Made by a program: the position numbers and the translations under genes. A stretch of DNA of 13,045 nucleotides from JBKQHQ01 sp052148715 (GTDB lineage: Bacteria; Pseudomonadota; Alphaproteobacteria; Rhizobiales; Xanthobacteraceae), in NCBI GenBank assembly GCA_052148715.1, contig JBKQHQ010000142.1:1-13045 (forward strand), written 5' to 3'. Below, piece by piece: positions 6,798 through 13,015 of this stretch (the stretch's first letter is position 1; each line of letters opens with the position of its first letter). Under the pieces are notes generated by a model, which worked only from the letters and a program-made list of their open reading frames with translations, did not search any database and was not told the origin of the DNA.

Positions 6798-7067
6798 ATG
6801 AGTGGAATGGTTGGAGTTGAGGGTAACCGGCTTCGTTCTCTCGTCGAGCGCATCGAGCGTATCGAGGAGGACATCAAAGGGCTGAACGACGACAAGAAAG
6901 ACGTCTACGCGGAGGCCAAGGGCGACGGCTTCGACGTGAAGATCCTGCGCGAAGTGATCCGGCTCAGAAAGCAGGACCAAAACGAGCGCGATGAGCGGGA
7001 CTCCCTCCTCGACGTGTACCTCCACGCCATCGAGAAAGCGGCGCCGGTCGTGCAAGCCGCCGAGTGA
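6798..7067 (+). CDS. gapR: GapR family (DUF2312) nucleoid-associated protein
   Basis: An 89-residue, highly charged alpha-helical protein whose sequence fits the DUF2312/GapR family: LVERIERIEEDIKGLNDDKKDVYAEAKGDGFDVKILREVI is spread over residues ~16-55, followed by IRLRKQDQNERDERDSLLDVYL. In Caulobacter, GapR clamps overtwisted AT-rich DNA ahead of replication and transcription and supports topoisomerase action; that role is transferred by family. The start is supported by AGGAG at 6787-6791, six bases before the ATG. The 246 nt upstream hold no gene. A degenerate TTAA...TTAC pair at ~6738 has 8-nt rather than 7-nt spacing, so it is not counted as a CtrA site. The gene converges on the SulP gene, with stops 29 nt apart. 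Confidence 0.93.
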   Translation: MSGMVGVEGNRLRSLVERIERIEEDIKGLNDDKKDVYAEAKGDGFDVKILREVIRLRKQDQNERDERDSLLDVYLHAIEKAAPVVQAAE

Positions 7068-7080
7068 GCATCGTTAACCC

Positions 7081-7113
7081 CATCGTCACGTGGGCTTTAC
7101 CCGCGTGATGATG
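7081..7113. terminator. Hairpin between convergent gapR and SulP genes
   Basis: A 14-bp stem (7081-7094 with 7100-7113, two G-T wobbles) is closed by the 5-nt loop CTTTA. The SulP stop codon (7097-7099) is inside the loop, and the right arm encodes that protein's last residues. There is no T-run on either side, so it would be a hairpin-only or bidirectional terminator. Confidence 0.5.
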
Positions 7114-8848
7114 GTTGGGCCGGCAAATCCGCCTCCGTCCCGCCGCCAAGCGCCCGGATGGCCTCCTCCACACTGCGGAACATGTGACCCGGTCCCAACA
7201 GCTTATCGATGCCGAACCGCGCCACCGCGTCTTGAGCGCGGATCGACTCGAGCCGCGCGATGGCGAAAGCGATGCCGTCCGCATGACACCGACGAATGAT
7301 TTCGCCCAGAACCTGGGCGGCGGTGAAGTCGATCTCGAGAATGCCCGTCGCCTCCAGGACAATCAGCCGCGCTTTCTGTGGGGAGGACTGCAAAATATCC
7401 GAAATATCTCGCCGGAACTGATAGGCATTGAGAAAGGATAATGGCGCCTGAAATCCCAGCACGATGACGTTGGGCTCTCGCTCGCCCCGGATTTGCGGGC
7501 TGAGCGGCCACCAGACCGAGGTTCCCGGCACACGCTCGAATATGAGGACGCGGGCGCGCGTGGTGCTCCATAGGCCGTGCAGCAGCGAGAGCGCGATGCC
7601 GATCCCCACCCCTTCCTCGATTGGGAGGATGATGATGGCCGCGGCGGTCGAGCAAATCAGCAGGAATTCACCAAATGACTGCCGGTAGACTGCGACGACC
7701 TGACGAACCTTGAGGATTTTGAGCGCAACGAACAGCAGGACGCCGCCGAGCGCCGCATGCGGAACATGGCGTAGCAGCGCGGCCCCGAATGCCACCAATG
7801 CAAGAACGATGGCCGCCGCGACGAGGCCGGCGAGTTGTGATCGACCGCCGGTCTCGGACACGACAGCGGTGCGCGGCGGGCTGGCGTCGACCGGAAAGGC
7901 GCCGAAGAGGCCGGACAGGATGCTGCCGGCTCCGACCCCGACAAAATCGCGGTCCACATCCGGCGGCTCGTCGGGATCCGACGGGAAGGACCGCGTCGTG
8001 GCGGCCGTCTGCACCATGATCACGGTTGCTATGATGAGGCTCAGCGGCAGGAGGCCTGCCCATCGACCCGGCGCAATGTCCGGGATCGCCGGCGTCGGCA
8101 GCGCGGTCGAAAGAGGTCCGAGAACGGTGACGCCCCGGCTTTCGAGCCCGAACAGCACCGCGGCCGCTGTCGCCATGCCGAGCCCGATCAACGCCCCGGG
8201 AATGCGGGCGTCGACCCGCTCGGACACGGCGATGATCGCCAGGACTCCGAAGCCGATGCAAAGCGCGAACGGGTTCGTTTCGTCCAGATGCCCGGCCAGG
8301 ATCGCGATGCGCTTGAGCAAGATGCCGTCCGGCGATGGCAGTCCGAGGACGGTCGGCAATTGGGAGAAGAGGATTTGCGCCGAGATGCCCGCCAGAAAGC
8401 CGACCGTCACCGGTATCGAGAGGAGGTCGGCGATCCAGCCGAGACGGAAAATTCCGCTGGCGACGAGCAAGAGACCAACCATGAGCGCCAGCGCGGCGCC
8501 GAGCGGCGCGTAATCGGCTGCACCGGACGACGCGGCGAGAAGCGTGAGACCTCCGGCAAAGATCGGCGTAATGGTCGAATCTGCCCCGCAGGACAGGAAG
8601 CGACTGCTTCCGAAGATAGCGAAAGCCAGCGAGCCCGCCAAGAAGGCGAAAAATCCAATCTCCGGGGGGAATCCGCCCAACCGCGCCGTGGCCATCTGCT
8701 CCGGAATTGCGATGGCGGCGAGCGTGAGCCCCGCGACAAGATCGCTTGTCAAGAACCGAGGACGATACGAATTGAGCGAGCGAAAAACGGGCCAAGCATT
8801 GTTGGCACCGGCAATGCGCGGACCTGGAGAACCGGGCTTATCCGCCAT
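7097..8848 (-). CDS. SulP-family inorganic anion transporter with STAS domain
   Basis: 583 residues from the ATG at 8848; a longer frame from 8989 is rejected because it overlaps the neighbouring small gene and lacks family character. The N-terminal half to ~residue 430 is strongly hydrophobic, with SulP signatures AIPEQMATARLGGFPP (~45-60), LSCGADSTITP (~83-93) and the DFVGVGAGSILSGLFGAFPV / GGRSQ block (~295-325). The C-terminal ~110 residues form a STAS domain with the LEATGILEIDFTAAQVL segment. SulP proteins are inner-membrane transporters or exchangers for sulfate, bicarbonate or related anions; the substrate cannot be read from sequence. No Shine-Dalgarno is obvious. It follows a 73-codon gene by 49 nt and is probably co-transcribed with it. 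Confidence 0.92.
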   Translation of the reverse strand: MADKPGSPGPRIAGANNAWPVFRSLNSYRPRFLTSDLVAGLTLAAIAIPEQMATARLGGFPPEIGFFAFLAGSLAFAIFGSSRFLSCGADSTITPIFAGGLTLLAASSGAADYAPLGAALALMVGLLLVASGIFRLGWIADLLSIPVTVGFLAGISAQILFSQLPTVLGLPSPDGILLKRIAILAGHLDETNPFALCIGFGVLAIIAVSERVDARIPGALIGLGMATAAAVLFGLESRGVTVLGPLSTALPTPAIPDIAPGRWAGLLPLSLIIATVIMVQTAATTRSFPSDPDEPPDVDRDFVGVGAGSILSGLFGAFPVDASPPRTAVVSETGGRSQLAGLVAAAIVLALVAFGAALLRHVPHAALGGVLLFVALKILKVRQVVAVYRQSFGEFLLICSTAAAIIILPIEEGVGIGIALSLLHGLWSTTRARVLIFERVPGTSVWWPLSPQIRGEREPNVIVLGFQAPLSFLNAYQFRRDISDILQSSPQKARLIVLEATGILEIDFTAAQVLGEIIRRCHADGIAFAIARLESIRAQDAVARFGIDKLLGPGHMFRSVEEAIRALGGGTEADLPAQPSSRG

Positions 8849-8897
8849 GAATGATGGGGGCGCCCGTCGATCGGCCCGCACTTCGGAGCAAACAGGG

Positions 8898-9119
8898 TTA
8901 ACTGACGGCCTTACCCCGTCGGCGTGCGGCCACCAGTTGTTGCTGCAGGCCGGACAAAGCGTCGTCCGCCTCTTGGAAAAGGGCCTCAACGTGCTCGCGC
9001 AACGGCTCGACAGCGGCGCGCACCTGTGGGCTCAGAAAAACTGTGACATTGGCTCGGTCAAGCAACGATGCGGTGCTTTTGCCAGCATCTGACGCCAAAT
9101 CCCGTGACCCGACTGACAT
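8898..9119 (-). CDS. Small helical protein upstream of SulP transporter, unknown function
   Basis: 73 residues starting MSVGSRDLAS and ending RRRGKAVS. The start is supported by a strong AGGGGGG ribosome-binding site a few bases before the ATG; the longer open frame upstream to 9536 has no coding character. Residues ~30-68 are predicted by eye as a continuous amphipathic helix (VRAAVEPLREHVEALFQEA, then LSGLQQQLVAARRR), which suits a coiled coil or helical hairpin. There is no transmembrane segment or signal peptide. It lies 49 nt before the SulP start on the same strand, so a partner or regulatory role is possible but unproven. I do not recognise the family. Confidence 0.65.
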   Translation of the reverse strand: MSVGSRDLASDAGKSTASLLDRANVTVFLSPQVRAAVEPLREHVEALFQEADDALSGLQQQLVAARRRGKAVS

Positions 9120-9626
9120 GAACGCCCCCCTGAACTTAGCACTCAAACCGCTGCTCCCCCCTGAAGCATGGCGGCTCATGCGCCACGAAGATTGGCACAG
9201 GTTTGGAGCTGCCGAGAAGTGTAGGGCCTGTGAATAACTACATTCTGCGGGGGGGTGTGTTGAAAGTGACACGCGCCGCGCGTCTTCACGCCAAGCGGCC
9301 TTTGGTGAGTTCTTGGCCTGCGGGGTCGGGGGCCCGTCCGTCGAGCATGGGGGCACGCCAGAAGGCAGGGATGGCCGGGCCGGGCCTGGTGCGGCCCGCG
9401 GCGTCTTAAGGAGCACCCCGCAGTTGGGGACCGCCAGTCCCCGACGCGCCACGCCAGCGGAGGCAGGGTCAATCGGTTCGCCCGCGCCTTGCCGCAATAT
9501 CTGGTTAGCCAATCTTTGCCAAATGTACGGCCGCAAATTTTTGCCTTGTCAATCCCAACGCCGTGCTAACGCGATGTTTAGCGTTTTCGGCTAATACACG
9601 CCCCGGTACGTATCTGGGAGGGGACG
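9120..9626. other. 507-nt intergenic region
   Basis: It separates two divergent units: the minus-strand small gene/SulP pair and the DHH gene. Open frames here have poor codon character and no ribosome-binding sites. A perfect 6-bp hairpin, GGGGAC/GTCCCC with 5-nt loop CGCCA, is at 9426-9442, extendable by two weak pairs. The stretch 9380-9400 is very rich in G and C. The last ~100 bases before the DHH start are AT-richer and probably hold its promoter, but no clear -35/-10 pair was found. No known RNA family (SRP RNA, tmRNA, 6S) was recognised. Confidence 0.5.
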
Positions 9627-10571
9627 ATGGGCGCGACCACGCGATTTCGTTTGGTGACCCGCAGTGATTTCGACGGCTTGGTCTGTGGGGTTCTCCTGAA
9701 AGAGCTGGACCTCATCGACGAGATCACGTTCGTCCATCCCAAGGACATGCAGGATGGAAAGATCCCCATATCGGCGCGCGACATCACCACCAACCTGCCT
9801 TATGTCCCGGGCTGCCATCTGGCGTTCGACCATCATTCGAGCGAGGTGCGCCGCGCCGGACAGCGACTTCCGACCAATCACGTCATCGATCCCGATGCAT
9901 TCTCCGCGGCGCGCGTGGTCTATCGCCACTTCGGCGGTCAGCCGCGCTTTCCGCGCATCGACGAGGACATCCTCACCGCCGTGGACAAGGCTGACGCGGC
10001 GCAATTCAGCCGTGATGAGATTTTGGCGCCCGAGGGCTGGACGCTGCTAAATTTCTTGATGGATTCCCGCACCGGGCTCGGTCGGTTCCGGCAATTCCGG
10101 ATTTCCAACTACGATTTGATGATGAAGCTGATCGACTACTGTCGCGATCATACGGTCGAGCAAATTCTTGCACTGCCGGACGTCCAGGAGCGCGTGCAAC
10201 TCTATCACCAGCATGCGCCGCAGTTCCGCGAGCAGATTTTGCGCTGCACGCAACTCTTCGACGACGTCGCGGTCCTGGATCTGCGTGCCGAGGAAACCAT
10301 TTATGCCGGCAACCGCTTCATGGTCTACGCCTTGTTTCCGCAGGCCAGGGTCTCGGTGCACATCCTTTGGGGCGTCAAGCAACAGAACACGGTGTTTGCC
10401 ATCGGCAAATCGATCCTCGACCGGACCTCGCCCGTCGACGTGGGCGCGGTCTGTCTCGTTTACGGCGGCGGCGGACACAAGGCGGCCGGCACGTGTCAGA
10501 TCGACAATGCCCGGGCGCAAGATATCAGGCGCGAGCTGATCGACAAGCTCGCCTCGCTCAGAGCACGATGA
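9627..10571 (+). CDS. DHH/DHHA1-family phosphoesterase
   Basis: 314 residues. The N-terminal DHH domain has TRSDFDG (D14 and D16 as metal ligands) and the FDHH motif (D68-H69-H70). The C-terminal DHHA1 domain has GGGGHKAAGT (280-289, His284). These are two-metal phosphoesterases (exopolyphosphatase, RecJ, nanoRNase/pAp phosphatase, cyclic-dinucleotide phosphodiesterase types). The short length, with no extra domains, fits the small phosphatase or nanoRNase-like group often annotated 'exopolyphosphatase' in rhizobia, and the exact substrate is not decided by sequence. The Shine-Dalgarno GGGAG precedes the ATG by 6-7 nt. The last three codons and stop (AGA GCA CGA TGA) coincide with the left arm of the repeat that follows, so the native C-terminus was probably replaced. 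It converges on the DedA gene. Confidence 0.92.
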   Translation: MGATTRFRLVTRSDFDGLVCGVLLKELDLIDEITFVHPKDMQDGKIPISARDITTNLPYVPGCHLAFDHHSSEVRRAGQRLPTNHVIDPDAFSAARVVYRHFGGQPRFPRIDEDILTAVDKADAAQFSRDEILAPEGWTLLNFLMDSRTGLGRFRQFRISNYDLMMKLIDYCRDHTVEQILALPDVQERVQLYHQHAPQFREQILRCTQLFDDVAVLDLRAEETIYAGNRFMVYALFPQARVSVHILWGVKQQNTVFAIGKSILDRTSPVDVGAVCLVYGGGGHKAAGTCQIDNARAQDIRRELIDKLASLRAR

Positions 10572-10660
10572 CTTTTCTTGTTGGAGCATGATCATTTTCC
10601 GAAAACCGGTATCCACCCTCGGGTCAAGCCCGAGGGCAGGCTTTTTCGGGATCGTGCTCT
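10560..10660. repeat. 101-bp inverted-repeat intergenic element
   Basis: The ends AGAGCACGAT (10560-10569) and ATCGTGCTCT (10651-10660) are a 10-bp perfect inverted repeat. A second left-arm copy, GGAGCATGATC, lies at 10583-10593. TTTTCCGAAAACCGG follows it, and CTTTTTCGGG precedes the right arm. This resembles the AGAGCATGATC...CCGAAAACCGG repeat that I know from Bradyrhizobium and relatives. It carries no ORF and sits between convergent genes, overlapping the 3' end of the DHH gene. Confidence 0.8.
10616..10645 (+). terminator. Terminator-like hairpin inside the repeat
   Basis: A perfect 8-bp stem CCCTCGGG (10616-10623) with CCCGAGGG (10629-10636) has a 5-nt loop, TCAAG, and is followed after a few bases by a T-run (10642-10646). 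It is suitably placed for ending DHH transcripts. The gap between stem and T-run makes it weaker than a textbook case. Confidence 0.45.
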
Positions 10661-10684
10661 AGGCGGTAAGAAGCGCTGGCCGGG

Positions 10685-11377
10685 TCATTGCGATTGATGC
10701 GATCGCGGTCCGGCCGGCCGATGGATTGCCGTTGGGTTGGCGGGAAGCGGCCCGGGAATCGCCAACTCGGCCCGCGCCTGCAGCTGCGCCTCATGGCGCC
10801 GCAGGTAGATCAGCCCAATTATGATAACGACGACGGCCGCAGCGGATAGCCCTAATCCGGCTTCCTTGCTCAGATGGTGCAGCTTGTTGCCGAAGTGATA
10901 GGCCGCCGTGCCGTAGAGCGCCGTCCAGGCGATGCCGCCTGCTGCATTGAAGAGCAGGAACCGCGGCCAACCCATGCGGTTTGCGCCGGCCAACAGGGCC
11001 GCTAGCGCCCGCAGCACTGCGATAAAGCGGCCGAAAAATACGATCTCCCCGCCGTGCCGGGCAAACAGATAGAGCCCCAGTTTGAATTTACTCTCGTTCA
11101 GTCCGACATAGCGGCCGTAGCGCCGCAGCAGGCGGTACCCGGCCTCGCGCCCGATCCAATATCCGGCATTGTCGCCAACGATTGCTCCGCCGGCCGCCGC
11201 GGCGATGACAAACCAGATGTTCAATTCATGGGTAGTGCCCGCATAGACCGCCGCGGCAATGAGTGCGGTCTCGCCGGGCAGCGGAATGCCCATGCTCTCA
11301 AGCGCGATAATGCCGCCAAGGCCCCAATAGCCGTAGCTTGAGACAAGCTGCATGAGGTCATGGTGCGAAAACGACAT
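10685..11377 (-). CDS. DedA-family membrane protein
   Basis: 230 residues, usual DedA/SNARE-associated (PF09335-type) length, with several hydrophobic segments. Recognisable features are ESMGIPLPGE (27-36), the acidic GD at 68-69, the FGRFIAVLRALAALLAGANRM block (115-135) with Arg117 and Arg123, and FNAAGGIAW (143-151). In E. coli YqjA/YghB the equivalent acidic and arginine residues are needed for function. The family supports membrane homeostasis, and several members are implicated in lipid-carrier or phospholipid flipping; which substrate applies here is not known. A closing transmembrane segment (~177-192) is followed by a Pro-rich tail. No good Shine-Dalgarno is seen; the ATG at residue 9 is an alternative start. 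It converges on the DHH gene across the repeat. Confidence 0.92.
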   Translation of the reverse strand: MSFSHHDLMQLVSSYGYWGLGGIIALESMGIPLPGETALIAAAVYAGTTHELNIWFVIAAAAGGAIVGDNAGYWIGREAGYRLLRRYGRYVGLNESKFKLGLYLFARHGGEIVFFGRFIAVLRALAALLAGANRMGWPRFLLFNAAGGIAWTALYGTAAYHFGNKLHHLSKEAGLGLSAAAVVVIIIGLIYLRRHEAQLQARAELAIPGPLPANPTAIHRPAGPRSHQSQ

Positions 11378-11559
11378 GCGAGGCGTTCAGCTGAATTGCC
11401 CGATTGAAGGGTGGAGCGGCGCCGGACTGGTCGCGCCAATATGGGCCGCCGCAGGCCAATGCACAAGCCGAAGTGATTTGCGATGCGCCACCAAAGCGCA
11501 GCGACGATGTGCGCGGTTTTAGCTCGCGGAACTGGGCAGGAGGGGGTCCCTCGGGACGC

Positions 11560-11605
11560 GGCGCCGGGAGGGACTCAACCGGCGCCGCGCTCGCCTCCCG
11601 TTTTT
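11560..11605 (+). terminator. Possible terminator or sRNA 3' end
   Basis: GGCGCCG (11560-11566) can pair with CGGCGCC (11580-11586). Alternatively, CGGGAGG (11565-11571) can pair with CCTCCCG (11594-11600), directly followed by TTTTT. The second pairing gives a + strand terminator with a long loop that itself is GC-rich. No + strand gene is recognised upstream between 11378 and 11560, so it might end a small RNA, or simply serve as the stem behind the minus-strand gene at 11610. Nothing else was recognised in 11378-11609. Confidence 0.3.
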
Positions 11606-11609
11606 AGTT

Positions 11610-12017
11610 TCAGATCAGCAAGTGTATGGCATCGACCGCGAGCCACGGCGACTCGTCGGCAACTTCGGGGTACGCCAGCGGGATCGCGCTCTCGACTTCG
11701 ACCCCTGGTGGGCGCCCCTCGATGGCATCCATCGCGGCGCGATCGAGGGGGTCAAGGGTGCCGCATTCGTCCTGCACCGGGCCACGCTGCTTCATGGCTG
11801 CGTGCTCCGCCCTCGTCGCGGCGAGTGGTGGTGGCGGATAGGTGCGTTGAAGGATGAGAGAGGCTTGGAGTGCATCGCGTGCATTTGCTTCGATCCCTCG
11901 CGTCAGCCGTGGTAGGGCGGCTTGGTGCCCGCATCCTTGGTCGCCTCTGAAATGCTCCAGGCGCCGAGCCGTTATCATTTCCTTTGCATTGTCGGGTAGT
12001 GCTTGGCGGTTGAACAT
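11610..12017 (-). CDS. Hypothetical protein, 135 aa
   Basis: Starts MFNRQALPDNAKEM with a strong GGAGG five bases before the ATG, which fixes the start over an in-frame ATG at 12038. The N-terminal part is basic and polar; residues ~65-72 hold a PPPP run, and the C-terminal ~60 residues are acidic (GTLDPLDRAAMDAIEGRPPG..., ending VDAIHLLI). The third codon position becomes GC-rich in the second half, as expected of coding sequence here. No family recognised; no signal peptide or transmembrane segment. A CtrA-type TTAA-N7-TTAA site lies 66 nt upstream of the start, suggesting cell-cycle-linked control. An opposite-strand frame (11622-11915) was considered less likely because it lacks a ribosome-binding site. 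Confidence 0.5.
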   Translation of the reverse strand: MFNRQALPDNAKEMITARRLEHFRGDQGCGHQAALPRLTRGIEANARDALQASLILQRTYPPPPLAATRAEHAAMKQRGPVQDECGTLDPLDRAAMDAIEGRPPGVEVESAIPLAYPEVADESPWLAVDAIHLLI

Positions 12018-12083
12018 CGTTTCCTCCGTCTGATGCAACCGTCACGAACTATATCCGAAAACTTCCGCGCGTGGGCATCTTCC

Positions 12084-12098
12084 TTAACAAATGGTTAA
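12084..12098 (-). promoter_or_regulatory. CtrA-type binding site
   Basis: The + strand reads TTAACAAATGGTTAA, i.e. TTAA-N7-TTAA. The minus strand reads TTAACCATTTGTTAA, which begins with the classical TTAACCAT half-site. In alphaproteobacteria CtrA binds this motif to switch cell-cycle and flagellar genes. The nearest gene it faces is the hypothetical ORF starting at 12017. A 6-bp palindrome (GATCGC/GCGATC, 12102-12116) adjoins it. Confidence 0.55.
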
Positions 12099-12129
12099 CC
12101 CGATCGCATAGCGATCTTAAACTCGCAGC

Positions 12130-12468
12130 TTAATCAATGTCTTCTCCTTGCGAACCTGGAAAATCGTCGTGACAGGAATTGTTGCGGCCATCCACGTCCT
12201 TTCTATCCGCCGGCAGAGTCGTGGACCGCAACGAAGCATCAATGGCCGAGTCAGGGGCGCCCGACTCCGGGCACAAGCACAGTGATGACGTTGACGGTAT
12301 TTTGATAGGGAATGCATTCATAATGAGGTGCCGGGTTAGTGTTTCGTTATCATCGCACCTGATAGCCTCCGCGTTGCAGTTTTTGCTCGGCCCGGTCCAC
12401 GGCGTTTCTTCCACCAGCGTGTCCGCGCGGGCACAGACAGGCTCGCAGATGAATGCTACTTGGAACAT
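12130..12468 (-). CDS. Hypothetical protein, 112 aa, possibly frameshifted
   Basis: Starts MFQVAFICEPVCARADTL behind GGGAGGAAAC, a strong ribosome-binding site whose context (GGAGGAAAC then ATGTTC) is nearly the same as that of the ORF starting at 12017. The first ~45 codons have coding-like composition. The rest is Ser/Asp/Cys-rich and less convincing. An overlapping minus frame ending at 12117 (residues ...IPVTTIFQVRKEKTLIKLRV) has a more protein-like C-terminus, so a frameshift between the two may have occurred. No family recognised. Existence as a functional gene is uncertain. Confidence 0.4.
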   Translation of the reverse strand: MFQVAFICEPVCARADTLVEETPWTGPSKNCNAEAIRCDDNETLTRHLIMNAFPIKIPSTSSLCLCPESGAPDSAIDASLRSTTLPADRKDVDGRNNSCHDDFPGSQGEDID

Positions 12469-12483
12469 GTTTCCTCCCGACTC

Positions 12484-12512
12484 AAAGCCCCGTTTCGGCG
12501 GGGCTTTCTTTT
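12484..12512 (+). terminator. Intrinsic terminator
   Basis: A perfect 9-bp stem AAAGCCCCG (12484-12492) / CGGGGCTTT (12499-12507), 6-nt loop TTTCGG, followed by CTTTT. Textbook rho-independent form on the + strand. No + strand gene is recognised upstream of it in this window, so it ends an unidentified transcript or insulates the gene at 12580. Confidence 0.85.
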
Positions 12513-12579
12513 AGAGCGCGCAGCTGCGCCTCACGCCGCCGCGTGCGACCGTTACGGTTTTAGCAAGGAGCATGACGCA

Positions 12580-12966
12580 ATGGCGCGAGGGGTGATGAAG
12601 ACCATTCGGAAGTCACCGGATTTGGCGGAGCTTGCGCCGGCGCAATTGGGGCATCTTCAGGAGAAAAGTCCGCCCGCGAGCGTCAGCCGAGGGTGGAATC
12701 CAATTCTCGGTCTGAAAGGGCGACAAGCAAAGGACGATCGCGCGGTTTCAGTTTCTGGTGATACGCCAATTGCTCCGACGCCGCGCGAGCAGCCGGAAAA
12801 TCAATTTCGCCTCCAAGTGGATAGGCAAACCAAAGCGTCCTACACGACCTATGAAGCCGCCGAAGCGGCGGGGCTCGCCGTCAAGCAAAACCACCCCATC
12901 GTGCAAGTGGCCGTCTACGACGCCAAAGCCGGCGTGAACAAAGTGATCGAGCTGCCCAAGAACTGA
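12580..12966 (+). CDS. Hypothetical protein, 128 aa, two-part
   Basis: The start at 12580 (MARGVMKTIRKSP) is chosen because AAGGAG (12565-12570) precedes it by nine bases; a longer frame from 12460 would run through the terminator at 12484-12512. The N-terminal ~75 residues are polar and probably disordered (APAQLGHLQEKSPPAS..., GDTPIAPTPREQPEN). The C-terminal ~50 residues form a small alternating strand/helix unit: FRLQVDRQTKASYTTYEAAE, then AGLAVKQNHPIVQVAVYDAK, ending KVIELPKN. This C-terminal unit reminds me of hypothetical proteins found in Bradyrhizobium relatives; no function known to me. No membrane segment. Confidence 0.75.
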   Translation: MARGVMKTIRKSPDLAELAPAQLGHLQEKSPPASVSRGWNPILGLKGRQAKDDRAVSVSGDTPIAPTPREQPENQFRLQVDRQTKASYTTYEAAEAAGLAVKQNHPIVQVAVYDAKAGVNKVIELPKN

Positions 12967-12974
12967 GGCGCGAT

Positions 12975-12987
12975 CTTCACCTCCCCC
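12975..12987. repeat. Fragment of the CTTCACCTC palindromic repeat
   Basis: CTTCACCTCCCCC matches the reverse complement of the right edge of the repeat at 85-155 and closely matches the middle arms of the element at 2835-3004. It lies just after a stop codon, in line with the preference of this family for gene 3' ends. The partner arm would be beyond or degenerate here. Confidence 0.4.
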
Positions 12988-13015
12988 AACGAAGCGAAGG
13001 TAGGGGCAAGACCGT

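Noticed and set aside
8849..8989. 47-codon N-terminal extension of the SulP frame
   Set aside because: Composition is unlike the family, and it overlaps the better-supported 73-codon gene at 8898-9119.
11622..11915. Plus-strand 97-codon ORF opposite the 135-aa hypothetical gene
   Set aside because: No ribosome-binding site and no family similarity; the minus-strand frame has a strong ribosome-binding site.
12179..12514. Plus-strand 111-codon ORF ending in the terminator
   Set aside because: Its last codons read straight through the terminator stem, which a real gene rarely does, and no start signal is seen.
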